A stretch of 64,000 nucleotides of DNA from Actinoplanes siamensis. GTDB lineage: Bacteria; Actinomycetota; Actinomycetes; Mycobacteriales; Micromonosporaceae. Below the pieces are notes generated by a model. It ran no database searches, was not told the origin of the DNA, and saw only the letters and a program-made list of their open reading frames with translations. How positions within the stretch are numbered: position 1 is the first letter of the stretch; the number at the start of each line of letters is the position of its first letter. The stretch covers positions 1-64,000 of the forward strand of contig NZ_BOMW01000029.1 of the NCBI RefSeq assembly GCF_016862395.1. The letters are read 5' to 3'. Position numbers and translations under genes: made by a program. Below are positions 9,898 through 18,545 of this stretch, piece by piece.

Positions 9898-11625
9898 ATG
9901 CCCGAGAACGAGTGGTCCGATCCACGACTGCCCGAGCCGGTCGAGTGGAGCCAGCCGCACCACGACCCGCCCCCGGGGCGGGGCCGCACCTTCCTGGCCG
10001 CCGCGGTGGTGGTCCTCATCGTGCTGGCCGCGGGTGGGATCGCCTGGCGCCTGATGAGCAACCGCGGCGCCACGCCGGTCGCCCAGCCCAGCGCAGCACC
10101 GACCACGGTCCCGGCGACCGCGCCGCCCTGCCCGGACCCGAAGCTGCGGGTCGCCGCGGCGCCGGAGATCGCCCCGGTGATCCAGCAGGCGGCGGCCGGC
10201 CTCGGCGAACCCGGGCAGCGCTGCTCGGAGGTCGTGGTGCAGGCCGCCGAGCCCGGCGCGGTGCTCGCCGCCAAGCCGCAGCCGGACGTCTGGGTGCCGT
10301 CCAGCAGCACCTGGCTGACCGTCGCGAAGTCGCGGGGCCACGCCTGGTCGGTCACCGGCGACCCGCTCGCCTGGTCACCGCTGGTGATCGCCGGGCCGGA
10401 GGCGATGGAGAGCCTGTTCGCCCCGAACGGCGCCACCTCCTGGACCGGCGTGGTGCAGGGAGCGATCCAGAAGCGGCTGCCCGCGGTCCGCATGCCCGAC
10501 CCGATGCTCACCAGCATCGGCCTGCTCAGCGTCTTCGCCATCCACCAGGCCACGGCCCGGGCGAACCCGGACGCCGGCCTCGCCCAGCTGCAGGCGCTCA
10601 CGCTGCGCAGCCGGCTGGAGAACGCGGCGGCCGACCCGGTCGAGCTGCTCGGCCAGATGGCCGGCGAGACCGACTCCACCGCCGCGACGTACGAGGTGGG
10701 CGTCTTCCCGGTCACCGAGCAGCAGCTCCTGACGTACCAGCGGGCGAAGCACGACGTCCGGCTGGCCGGTGCGGCGCCGGCCGACGGGCAGGTGGACGCC
10801 GACTACCCGTTCGCCACCCGCAAGGGCGCACCGGCCGACCTGGTCAAGCGCCTGCGCGCGGCGATCACCGGGGACTCGCTGAGCGCGGCCGGGTTCCGCG
10901 CCGCGGCCACCAAGGGCGCCCTGAGGGTGCCGGCCGACCCGGAGGCGCTGCTCGGCGCGGCCCGGCAGTGGTCCGGATACCAGTCGGTGGCGTTCCAGGT
11001 GCTGTTGCTGATCGACGCGTCCGGCTCGATGAACGAGAAGGTCACCGACCGGTCCGGGCGTACCGTCACCAAGGCCTCGCTGCTGCGCGAGTCCGGCGCC
11101 AGCGCGGCGCAGCTGTTCGGCGACGACACCAGCCTGGGCATGTGGTTCTTCGGCACGCCGGGGGCGAACAGCCCGGCGCACACCGAGGAGGTCCCGTTCG
11201 GGCCGATAGTCGCCGGCGCGGCCGGGAAGTCGCGGCGTGACGAGCTGGCCGCGAGGATCGGGGCGTACCGGCCGGTTTCGAACGCGGGGACGCCGCTCTA
11301 CCGGACCGTGCTGGACGGGGTCGCCGAGATGCGCGGCCGGGTCAAGCCGAACACCGTGACGGTGGTGGTGGTTCTCACCGACGGCTCGGACGGCGGCACC
11401 CGGTTCCAGATGTCCCACGCGGACTTCCTGAAGAAGCTGACGGCCGGGGCGGATCCGGCGAAGCCGGTGCCGGTGATAGCTGTCGGTTACGGGCCGGACG
11501 CGAACATGCCGGCGCTGCAGACCATGGCGAAGGCGACCGGCGGCCACGCGATCGCCGCCAGGAACCCCGCCGACCTGGCCTCCGGCATAGCCCAGGCCTT
11601 CCTCGCCGCGCACGCCGGGAAATGA
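9898..11625 (+). CDS. Membrane-anchored substrate-binding and VWA domain protein
   Basis: A 575-residue protein with a Pro-rich cytoplasmic N-terminus, one membrane segment (about 31-53) and an extracellular part. Residues about 80-355 resemble a type II extracellular solute-binding domain (LRVAAAPEIAPVIQQAA, then DVWVPSSSTWL). The C-terminal VWA domain (about 367-570) has the MIDAS motif DASGS at about 372-376 and a second metal-site region VLTDGSDGG near 494. Such fusions are known in actinobacteria, usually annotated only by domain. No transporter genes adjoin it, so an adhesion or surface-sensing role is as likely as transport. It converges on the carotenoid desaturase gene with a 19-bp gap. 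Confidence 0.8.
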   Translation: MPENEWSDPRLPEPVEWSQPHHDPPPGRGRTFLAAAVVVLIVLAAGGIAWRLMSNRGATPVAQPSAAPTTVPATAPPCPDPKLRVAAAPEIAPVIQQAAAGLGEPGQRCSEVVVQAAEPGAVLAAKPQPDVWVPSSSTWLTVAKSRGHAWSVTGDPLAWSPLVIAGPEAMESLFAPNGATSWTGVVQGAIQKRLPAVRMPDPMLTSIGLLSVFAIHQATARANPDAGLAQLQALTLRSRLENAAADPVELLGQMAGETDSTAATYEVGVFPVTEQQLLTYQRAKHDVRLAGAAPADGQVDADYPFATRKGAPADLVKRLRAAITGDSLSAAGFRAAATKGALRVPADPEALLGAARQWSGYQSVAFQVLLLIDASGSMNEKVTDRSGRTVTKASLLRESGASAAQLFGDDTSLGMWFFGTPGANSPAHTEEVPFGPIVAGAAGKSRRDELAARIGAYRPVSNAGTPLYRTVLDGVAEMRGRVKPNTVTVVVVLTDGSDGGTRFQMSHADFLKKLTAGADPAKPVPVIAVGYGPDANMPALQTMAKATGGHAIAARNPADLASGIAQAFLAAHAGK

Positions 11626-11644
11626 CGTGTGCCGACCCCGGCCG

Positions 11645-13102
11645 TCACGGGCGCGATGCCCGCGAGCCGGAGGCGGCGCCGATGAGCCGAGCGACTATCT
11701 GAGCGGAGAGGGTGACCATCGGGAGTCCGCCGCCCGGATGCGCCGAGCCGCCGACCAGGAACAACCCCTCCACCGGGGCGCGGTTCGCCGGGCGGATCAG
11801 GCTGCCGGCGGTGCCGTAGATCGCACCGCCGGGCGCGCCGGTCGCCTCGGCCAGGTCGGCCGGCGTGCGGATCTCCGCGAAGAGCAGGCGATCCCGTACG
11901 TCCGGGCCGCGCTCGGCCAGCAGAGCGAGGATCCGGTCCCGGTACGCCTGCGCCAGCCCCGGCCGCCGCCAGTCCACCTGCCCCCAGCCGGTGCCCTGCG
12001 GGGCCGCGTTGACCAGCACGAACCAGGCCTCGTGCCGGTCCGGACGGACGCTGCTGTCCGGAGCCCGGGTGACGAACACCGCCGGGTCGCCGGCCGGCCG
12101 CGCCCGCCGCCCGGGACCGCCGAACACGGCGTCGAACTCGGCGTCGTAGTTCCGCGGGAAGAACACGTTGTGGTGGGCCAGTTCCGGGGTCTCCCCGCGC
12201 ACGCCGAGCAGCAGCACGAACCCGGCCAGGCTGCGGTCGGCGAGCCCGGCCAGCGGTCCGGGGCTGGGCAGCAGATCGCGGTAGAGCGTGACGGCGTCCA
12301 CATTCGAGACGACCGTGTCGGCCGGGACGAAGGTGCCGTCGGCCAGCCGGATGCCGCGGACCCGGCGATCCGCGTCGATGCCGCGGACCGCGGAGCCGAG
12401 ATGGAGTCGTACGCCCAGAGCGGCGCACCTGTCGCGCAGCGCCGCGGCGATGGTGACCAGTCCGCCGGGCAGGTACCAGCCGCCGAAGGCGAGCTCCGCG
12501 TACGGGATCGCGGCCAGTGCAGCGGGCGCGCGGCGCGGGTCGGCGCCGGCGTAGGTCGCGTAGCGGTCCAGCAGCATCCGCAGCCGCCGGTCGCCCAGGT
12601 ACTGCCGGCCCAGCGAGCGCAGGGACCGGCCGGGCGCGATCGCGGCCAGGTCACGGACCCGCCAGGAGAGCCGGGCCAGGGTCGCGGCGGTGACCGGGCG
12701 GCGCAGGACGGAGTCCCAGGAGGCGTGCCAGATGCGCTCGGCGCGCGCCCAGAAGCGGGCCCAGTCCCGGGCCGCGTCGTCGCCCAGCGCGGCGGCGATC
12801 CGGTCCAGGAAGACCTGGTGGTCGGAGGAGGAGTCGAGGACCGTGCCGTCCGGGAAGAAGTGCCGGACCACCGGGTCCAGCGGCTCGGGACGCAGGTCCA
12901 GGCCGAGCCCGTCGAAGACGTCCGGGAGGGTGAGCAGGCTCGGGCCGGTGTCGAAGCGGAAACCGTCCCGCTCGTAGCCGGCGAGTTTGCCGCCGACCTC
13001 ACCGGACTGCTCGTACACGCTGACCCGGTGCCCGGCCTCGGCCAGCCGCACGGCGGCGGCCAGCCCGCCGACCCCGGCCCCGATCACCACGATCTCACTC
13101 AT
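11645..13102 (-). CDS. CrtI/CrtD-family carotenoid desaturase
   Basis: A 485-residue FAD-dependent desaturase/oxidoreductase. The N-terminal dinucleotide motif is VVIGAGVGGLAAAVRLAEAGHRV, followed by YEQSGEVGGKLAGYERDGFRFDTGPSLLT. The C-terminal FAD motif is GLFLVGGSAHPGGGLPMV. These are the signatures of the CrtI group (phytoene desaturase, or CrtD acting at C-3',4' of hydroxylated carotenoids). Its linkage to cruF and a glycosyltransferase favours a CrtD-like late step. It is the last gene of the minus-strand carotenoid run, separated from the glycosyltransferase by 207 bp in which I see no convincing gene. Confidence 0.82.
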   Translation of the reverse strand: MSEIVVIGAGVGGLAAAVRLAEAGHRVSVYEQSGEVGGKLAGYERDGFRFDTGPSLLTLPDVFDGLGLDLRPEPLDPVVRHFFPDGTVLDSSSDHQVFLDRIAAALGDDAARDWARFWARAERIWHASWDSVLRRPVTAATLARLSWRVRDLAAIAPGRSLRSLGRQYLGDRRLRMLLDRYATYAGADPRRAPAALAAIPYAELAFGGWYLPGGLVTIAAALRDRCAALGVRLHLGSAVRGIDADRRVRGIRLADGTFVPADTVVSNVDAVTLYRDLLPSPGPLAGLADRSLAGFVLLLGVRGETPELAHHNVFFPRNYDAEFDAVFGGPGRRARPAGDPAVFVTRAPDSSVRPDRHEAWFVLVNAAPQGTGWGQVDWRRPGLAQAYRDRILALLAERGPDVRDRLLFAEIRTPADLAEATGAPGGAIYGTAGSLIRPANRAPVEGLFLVGGSAHPGGGLPMVTLSAQIVARLIGAASGSRASRP

Positions 13103-13309
13103 GCCAGGATGATCCGTGATGCCGGGCCGTCTGTCGCGCGGGGCCGGCCGCCTGTTCGTCAGGAGTTCCCCGTGCCGGAGTTACCGCCCACACCTGCGGC
13201 ATCGTGACGATCCGCGCGAAACCGGCCTCGATGCCGGCCTTCAGTTCGGCTTGCCCGGCCTTCGGTGCGGAGGCGTCCGCAGCCGACTGACCGGCCCAGG
13301 GACGTTCGG

Positions 13310-14383
13310 TCAGGCGACCGGGCGGCCGCGCCAGGAGAGGCGGTTGCGGCGGCGCAGCTGGAACGAGCGGGCGATCAGCCAGGCGAACAGGGCGATCGAG
13401 AGCGGGTGGGCCAGCGCGTCCGGGAACGCCCGGCCGCCGGTGGCGCGGGCGGCGGCCACCCGGCCGGTGACGCCCAGCAGGTACGCGATCAGGGCGGGCA
13501 GCGACGCGAACGGGGCGAGCAGGGGTGGCAGCGCGTACAGCAGCAGGAGCGGGACCACGACGCAGGCCGCGCCGGCGGCGGACCCGAACGACGCCCACAG
13601 CGATTTGGCGTAGCCGTCGGCCAGCTCGCGCCAGGAGTCGTACATCCGGCAGGTGGCCAGCCGCGAGCCGTCGGCGAGCGCGATCCGGCCGCCGGACCGC
13701 TTCACCGCGCGGGCCAGCGCGATGTCCTCCAGGATCTCGCCGCGGACCGCGGCGTGGCCGCCGGCGCGCAGGTAGGCGGCCCGGTCCAGGACCAGCCACT
13801 GGCCGCCGGCGGCGGCCAGCGACGGCCGCGGCGAGGACTCCATGCCGCGCAGCGGCAGGAAGGTGAGCCAGGACCACTGCAACAGGGGCTGCACCAGCCG
13901 TCCGGCGCCGACGATCCGGGGGTACGGGCTGAGCAGCCCGGCCCCGCTGCCCCGCAACAGGTCCACGGCCCCGGCCACCGCGTCCGGCTCGAGCACCACG
14001 TCCGCGTCCACGAACACCAGCACGTCCACGTCCCCGGCCAGCTCGCCGAGGCGGTGGCAGGCGTGCGGCTTGCCGAGCCAGCCGGCCGGCGGCGGGGCGC
14101 CGGTGTGCAGCCGCACCCGGTCGCCGGCGATCTCCCGGACCAGGTCGGCGGTGCCGTCGGTGGACCCGTCGTCGAGCACGTGGACGGTCAGGTCCGCGAG
14201 GCCGCGCTGGGCGAGCAGCGAGCGCAGGCACGGCGCGACCCGGGCGGCCTCGTCGCGCAGCGGCAGCAGCACGGCGACCCGCTCGGTGGTGGCCGCGTCC
14301 CGGCGCGGACGGCGCAGCAGCAGCGCGTTGCCCACGGTGTGCGCGGCGAGCAGCGCCAGGATCGCGAGCCAGGCGACTGTCAT
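13310..14383 (-). CDS. Family 2 glycosyltransferase, carotenoid-linked (CruC-like)
   Basis: A 357-residue membrane glycosyltransferase. After an N-terminal membrane segment come VAVLLPLRDEAARVAPCLRSLL, HVLDDGSTDGTADLV and the DXD-like VFVDADVVLEP, then a product-site GEILEDIALARAVKRSG and C-terminal membrane segments (about 265-325). This is the layout of GT2 enzymes that glycosylate carotenoid hydroxyls. The ATG at 14383 overlaps the cruF stop (ATGA). In this cluster it probably transfers a sugar to the hydroxyl introduced by CruF. The sugar donor is unknown. Confidence 0.8.
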   Translation of the reverse strand: MTVAWLAILALLAAHTVGNALLLRRPRRDAATTERVAVLLPLRDEAARVAPCLRSLLAQRGLADLTVHVLDDGSTDGTADLVREIAGDRVRLHTGAPPPAGWLGKPHACHRLGELAGDVDVLVFVDADVVLEPDAVAGAVDLLRGSGAGLLSPYPRIVGAGRLVQPLLQWSWLTFLPLRGMESSPRPSLAAAGGQWLVLDRAAYLRAGGHAAVRGEILEDIALARAVKRSGGRIALADGSRLATCRMYDSWRELADGYAKSLWASFGSAAGAACVVVPLLLLYALPPLLAPFASLPALIAYLLGVTGRVAAARATGGRAFPDALAHPLSIALFAWLIARSFQLRRRNRLSWRGRPVA

Positions 14384-15135
14384 GTGCCGGTGCGCAGGCG
14401 CGGGAGCAGGGGCAGGACCGCGGCGCCCATCAGGACGGCGCCCCACCCCGCGGAGGCCGGCAGGTGCAGGAAGACGGCGTGGGCGAGCGCCGACGACGCG
14501 TACGTCCAGAGCCAGAGCGCGAGAGCCGGCGCGTCGGTGGGCCGGGGCAGGTCCGCGGACCGCCCGGCGGCGGCCGCCAGCGCCGCCATCAGCAGCAGCG
14601 CGAAGCCCAGCCAGCCCAGGTAGTTGCCGATCGGCACGCCCGGGACGCCGGGCAGCGCGGGCACCGGATCCCGCCACCGCCAGTAGTCCTCGGCGACCAT
14701 CTGCGGGTCGAGGAAGAGGTCCCAGGCGGCCAGACCGGCCGCGGCCACCGCGATCCGCGGGATCCGGCGCCGGGCGACGCGCAGCGCGGCCAGCCAGGCC
14801 GGCCAGGCCATCCAGGTCCAGGCCAGCGGGATGATCAGCGGCACGCCGAGGAGCCGTGGGCCGAGGCGGCCGGAGTACTCGTAGTCGCCGAACGGGAAGC
14901 CCGTGGCGACGCCGACCGCCTCGACCGCGAAACCACCCAGGGTCGCGGTCAGCAGCAGCGCGCCGGCGGCGCGCGGGCCCCGGGTGAGCAACGCGTGGGC
15001 CAGCGAGAAGGCGACGCCGAGCAGCACCGTGACCACGGTCAGGTGGGCCCGGGTGTCACCAGTGGTGAGCGGATAGCAGATCTGGGCGAGGACGAGCGCC
15101 CCGAGCAGGACCCAGGGCAGGCGGCGGATCGGCAC
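14380..15135 (-). CDS. cruF: CruF-like carotenoid 1',2'-hydratase
   Basis: A 251-residue protein with seven or so hydrophobic segments. It matches the CruF/DUF422 carotenoid hydratase family by GFPFGDYEYSGRLGPRLLGVPL, IPLAWTWMAWPAWLAA and the DLFLDPQMVAEDYWRW segment. The family adds water to the psi end of acyclic carotenoids, making a tertiary hydroxyl. The GTG at 15135 lies 2 nt after the acetyltransferase stop. The 4-nt overlap with the glycosyltransferase start shows tight coupling. Confidence 0.85.
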   Translation of the reverse strand: MPIRRLPWVLLGALVLAQICYPLTTGDTRAHLTVVTVLLGVAFSLAHALLTRGPRAAGALLLTATLGGFAVEAVGVATGFPFGDYEYSGRLGPRLLGVPLIIPLAWTWMAWPAWLAALRVARRRIPRIAVAAAGLAAWDLFLDPQMVAEDYWRWRDPVPALPGVPGVPIGNYLGWLGFALLLMAALAAAAGRSADLPRPTDAPALALWLWTYASSALAHAVFLHLPASAGWGAVLMGAAVLPLLPRLRTGT

Positions 15136-15137
15136 GG

Positions 15138-15716
15138 TCAGGCGCCGGCGACGCCGGGCGCGTCCTCGACCGGCTGCTCGGCCAGCGGGAGCTCGCGGCC
15201 CAGCACCGCGAACGCGCGCTCGTCGCCGGGGAAGTAGAAGTGCCGCAGGACGTCCACGAAGCCGTGGCGCCGGTACAGCCGCCAGGCGCGGGACGCCTGC
15301 TCGTCGGCCTCCGGAGTGGAGAGCAGGACGGTGCGGCCCAGCGCCATGGCGAGCAGCGCGCGCAGCTGGCGGGCGCCCACCCCGTGCCCCTGGGCGGCCG
15401 GGCGCACGTGCAGCTCGACCACCTCGAAGCAGCCGGCCAGCCACTGCCGGCGGGCCGGCTCGCCGAGAGCGGACCGGACCTGGTCGTGCCACCACTGGCC
15501 GGGGGCGGAGGTGTAGCCGTACCCGAAGCCCATCAGCCGGCCCTCGGTGGTAAGCGTGGCCACCGCCCGGAAGCCGGGCCGGCGCACGTGCGAGCCGATG
15601 TAACCCCGGCGGGTCTGCAGCAGCTCCTGGCGGTAGCCCATCGCCTCGCCGTAGACCGCGACCACGTCGTCGAGCCGCCGCAGCAGGTCGTCCGGCTGCC
15701 ACGCTACGAGCCTCAT
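15138..15716 (-). CDS. GNAT family N-acetyltransferase
   Basis: A 192-residue GNAT protein. The acetyl-CoA motif A is VVELHVRPAAQGHGVGARQL (about residues 99-118), followed by the strand/helix of motif B (LLSTPEADEQASRAWRLYRRHGF). It lies between the crtA-like gene (3-nt gap) and cruF (2-nt gap), so it is co-transcribed with carotenoid genes. Whether it modifies a carotenoid glycoside or is an unrelated passenger cannot be told from sequence. Confidence 0.82.
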   Translation of the reverse strand: MRLVAWQPDDLLRRLDDVVAVYGEAMGYRQELLQTRRGYIGSHVRRPGFRAVATLTTEGRLMGFGYGYTSAPGQWWHDQVRSALGEPARRQWLAGCFEVVELHVRPAAQGHGVGARQLRALLAMALGRTVLLSTPEADEQASRAWRLYRRHGFVDVLRHFYFPGDERAFAVLGRELPLAEQPVEDAPGVAGA

Positions 15717-15719
15717 CGC

Positions 15720-16388
15720 TTAGCTACGCTCCTGTCGCTCGGCCCAGCCCAGCACGGACCGGTCACCGCTGATCCCGTGCACCGCGAACCGGGCGAACAG
15801 TTCCTCGGCGTACCAGCGGTCGGCCGGGGTGCGGGCGATCGCCGCGCGGTGCTCCGGCTGACGGTACGCGAACGCGGTGAGATCCGCCGCGTCGCGCCAC
15901 ACGCTGATCGTTCCCTGCCAGCCGATCGGCGCCTCGCCCACCCCGAACCGGGCCAGCAGGCCGGGCGCCTCGGTCACCTCCCGGGCCACCGCCGGGACCG
16001 CCCGCCAGAACCTCAGCGCCCGGGTGGGGCGCAGCCGGGCGCGGGTCAGCGCCAGCACCATGCCGTCCGGGCGGCGGCCGGTGGGCTCGAACGGGGTGTG
16101 GCCGGACCAGGTGCCCCGGCTGATCAGCGGCTCCAGGGCGACCCGCGCGTGACCGGTGGCGATCCGGTCCCAGGCCGGGAACCGTACCTCCGGATCGCCC
16201 ACGGTGAGCGCCGCCCACCTGGTCAGATCGGCGTCGCCGGGACCGAAGGTGGTCCCGGTCCCGGTGCCCAGGAACTTGCCGAACCGCACGCCGGGCGGGC
16301 GGCGGCGGGTGACGGCCATGCGCAGCATGGCCGAGGCGACGGCGTGCCGCGGCACCCGCCAGACGTGGAGGGTGACGTCGGCCTGCAT
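15720..16388 (-). CDS. CrtA-like (spheroidene monooxygenase family) protein
   Basis: A 222-residue protein of the CrtA family, which in purple bacteria introduces a keto group at C-2 of acyclic carotenoids. Recognisable parts are LHVWRVPRHAVASAMLRMA at the start, KFLGTGTGTTFGPGDADLTRWA, and SVWRDAADLTAFAYRQPEHRAA near residues 165-185. The ATG at 16388 (MQADVTLHVWR) is preferred to 16430 because the latter would overlap the SDR gene. Stop TAA, then 3 nt to the GNAT start. Its role here is inferred from its neighbours. Confidence 0.75.
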   Translation of the reverse strand: MQADVTLHVWRVPRHAVASAMLRMAVTRRRPPGVRFGKFLGTGTGTTFGPGDADLTRWAALTVGDPEVRFPAWDRIATGHARVALEPLISRGTWSGHTPFEPTGRRPDGMVLALTRARLRPTRALRFWRAVPAVAREVTEAPGLLARFGVGEAPIGWQGTISVWRDAADLTAFAYRQPEHRAAIARTPADRWYAEELFARFAVHGISGDRSVLGWAERQERS

Positions 16389-16393
16389 TCCGA

Positions 16394-17206
16394 TCAGGCT
16401 AGTCCGGTCGCCGCCCGGCTCGCCTCCCACAGGCCCGCGGCCAGCTCCGGGTCACGGGCGTGCGCGGCCGGCCGGGTCACGGTGCGGCCGACGTAGTACG
16501 CGCCGTTCTCCAGCTGCCCGGCGGGGGCGGTGCAGAGCCAGGTGAGCAGCTCACCTGCCGCTTCCGGGGTGACCAGGCCGGGCGCGTACCGGTAGAAGAG
16601 CCGCATGATCCGGCCGTCGCCGAAGTTGGTGCGCACCACCCCCGGGTGGAAGCAGACGCTGAGCACGTCCGGCCAGCGCCGGGCGGCCTCGGCGGTGAAC
16701 AGGATGTTCGCCGACTTGCTCGCCCCGTAGGACCGGAACGCCTGGTACGACCGGTAGTCGTCGGTGAAGTTGGTGCCCGGCTTCCCCTGCAGGTGCGCGC
16801 GGGACGAGGTGTTCACGATCCGGCCGCCGGCCAGCCGGTCGCGCAGCAGGTGGGTGAGCAGGAACGGGCCCAGGTGGTTGGCCTGCAGGGTGGCCTCGAA
16901 TCCGTCCGCGGTCTCGCGGGGGCGGGCGATGATGCCGCCGGCGTTGTTGGCCAGGACGTCGATCTCCGGGACGTCGTCGAGCAGGTGGGCGGCCAGGGAC
17001 CGGACCTCCGCGAGGTTCTCGAAGTCGGCCCGGTAGTGCCGCGGGGACCGGCCCTGACCGGCCTCCCCGACCTCCCGCACCGCCGCCGCGAGGCGGCCCG
17101 CGTCACGGCCGACGAGCACCACCTCGTCGCCGCGCGCCGCCAACTGCTTGGCGGCGGCCAGGCCGACGCCGGAACTGCTGCCGGTGATCACGATGGTCTG
17201 CGACAT
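16394..17206 (-). CDS. Short-chain dehydrogenase/reductase
   Basis: A 270-residue SDR. The cofactor motif is TGSSSGVGLAAAKQLA (residues 8-23), followed by NNAGG near 90, an NTSS strand with the catalytic Ser, and YGASK (catalytic Tyr and Lys) near 163. The sequence resembles the retinol-dehydrogenase-like SDR group that prefers NADP. The ATG at 17206 is clear. It follows the MFS gene by 63 bp and ends 5 bp before the crtA-like start, so it may be co-transcribed with the carotenoid genes. The substrate is unknown. Confidence 0.85.
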   Translation of the reverse strand: MSQTIVITGSSSGVGLAAAKQLAARGDEVVLVGRDAGRLAAAVREVGEAGQGRSPRHYRADFENLAEVRSLAAHLLDDVPEIDVLANNAGGIIARPRETADGFEATLQANHLGPFLLTHLLRDRLAGGRIVNTSSRAHLQGKPGTNFTDDYRSYQAFRSYGASKSANILFTAEAARRWPDVLSVCFHPGVVRTNFGDGRIMRLFYRYAPGLVTPEAAGELLTWLCTAPAGQLENGAYYVGRTVTRPAAHARDPELAAGLWEASRAATGLA

Positions 17207-17269
17207 GACGCCTCCTGGCCCGCGAACGTGTCGTACCTCCCGTGCATCCTGACATCCGCGGGTCGTGGA

Positions 17270-18475
17270 TCACCCGCTCACCCGGCCGCGGGCCCCGGGA
17301 CGCACGCCGGCCGGCCGGGCCGTGGGCTCGCGCAGCGCGGGCGCGAGCAACAGGGTCACCGTCACCGAGGCGGCCGCGAGCAGGGTGATCGCGGTGGCCG
17401 GTGAGGTCAGCTCGGCCAGCGAACCGGCCAGCGCGGCGCACACCGCCTGCATGGTCAGCATGCCGGAGCTGTGCAGGCCGAGCGCCTGGCCGCGGTTCTC
17501 GTCCGGGGTCAGCTCGACGAGGCGTTCCTGGAGCAGCAGCGTGGAGCAGTACCCGACGGCCGCGATCACCGCCAGGGACACCGCGATCGCCGGTGACGGG
17601 CGCAGAGCGAACGGCAGATAGGGTACGGCCAGCAGCAACCGCAGGGACGGGGCCAGTCGCCGGCGCCAGAGCGGGGGCAGGAACCGGCCGGCCAGCACGT
17701 CGCCGGCGAGCATGCCCAGCGCGGAACCGGCCAGCAGCAGGCCGGCGCCGGCGGGGTTGAACGGCACGAACAGCGCCTCGCAGCCGACGATCAGGCCGTT
17801 GGGCAGCCAGAGTCCGGCGTACACCGGTCGTACCCGGGGAATCGCCCACAACCGCGCGTTGACCCGCCAGGTCGCCGCCACCGAGGGTCGGCCCGAGGCC
17901 CGCGCGGCGCGCCGGGTCAGGCCCAGCCGGATCACCAGGGCCGCGGCCAGGTGGAATCCGGCGCCGGTCAGCAGCGTCCCGGCCGGCGACAGCACTGTCA
18001 CCAGCGCGCTGCCGGCCGCGAACCCGGCGATCTGCATGGCGCCGTTGGAGATGTTCAGCGCGGACCGGCCCAGCAGATAGGCGTCCGCGACCACGTCGGT
18101 GAGCAGCCCGGCGCGGACCCCGCCGCTCACCGACGCGGCCAGGCCCATCGCCAGCAGCACCGCGAACACCCCGGCGAGGGGCAGGCCGGGCAGCGCCAGC
18201 AGGGCGGTCAGCGCGGCGGTGAGCAGGGCGAGACCGCTGGCGGCGGCGCGCGGCGGCCAGCGGTCGGCCGCGGAGAGCAGCAGGGTGGCGCCGGCCATCT
18301 GCGCCAGGGCCGGGCCGAACATGCTCACGGCGGCGAGGAACGGCGATCCGGTGCGGGCGTAGACGTCGGTGGCCAGGGCCAGGCCGACGACCGTGCCGGC
18401 GGCGCTCTGCAGGCAGGTGGCGCCGAAGATCGGGGTGAATTCCGGCGTACGGAACAGCTGGCGATAGGTATGCAT
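17270..18475 (-). CDS. MFS transporter
   Basis: A 401-residue transporter starting MHTYRQLFRTPEFTPIF, with about 12 hydrophobic segments. It is of the DHA3-like type often paired with ArsR-like regulators (ALALATDVYARTGSPFL near the start, NRGQALGLHSSGM in the second half). The ATG at 18475 is 70 bp from the divergent DUF5937/ArsR gene, which carries a TTTCGC palindrome upstream. I infer that the regulator represses it. The substrate is unknown, and export of a pigment or toxin is only a guess. Confidence 0.82.
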   Translation of the reverse strand: MHTYRQLFRTPEFTPIFGATCLQSAAGTVVGLALATDVYARTGSPFLAAVSMFGPALAQMAGATLLLSAADRWPPRAAASGLALLTAALTALLALPGLPLAGVFAVLLAMGLAASVSGGVRAGLLTDVVADAYLLGRSALNISNGAMQIAGFAAGSALVTVLSPAGTLLTGAGFHLAAALVIRLGLTRRAARASGRPSVAATWRVNARLWAIPRVRPVYAGLWLPNGLIVGCEALFVPFNPAGAGLLLAGSALGMLAGDVLAGRFLPPLWRRRLAPSLRLLLAVPYLPFALRPSPAIAVSLAVIAAVGYCSTLLLQERLVELTPDENRGQALGLHSSGMLTMQAVCAALAGSLAELTSPATAITLLAAASVTVTLLLAPALREPTARPAGVRPGARGRVSG

Positions 18476-18516
18476 GGCTGGTGAGTCTTCGCCGGGGCCG
18501 GGACGGGTGGTTAATG

Positions 18517-18534
18517 TTTCGCGTGGCGGCGAAA
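18517..18534. promoter_or_regulatory. Palindromic operator between MFS and ArsR-like gene
   Basis: TTTCGC-GTGGCG-GCGAAA has perfect 6-bp arms with a 6-nt spacer, ending 11 bp before the GTG of the regulator and overlapping its ribosome-site region (AAAGGTGG). It is a likely autoregulatory operator. Confidence 0.55.
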
Positions 18535-18545
18535 GGTGGTGTCCC

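Noticed and set aside
13103-13309. Small Ala-rich gene between the desaturase and glycosyltransferase genes (minus)
   Set aside because: The frame is open and protein-like in part, but has no start codon with a ribosome site and no recognisable family.
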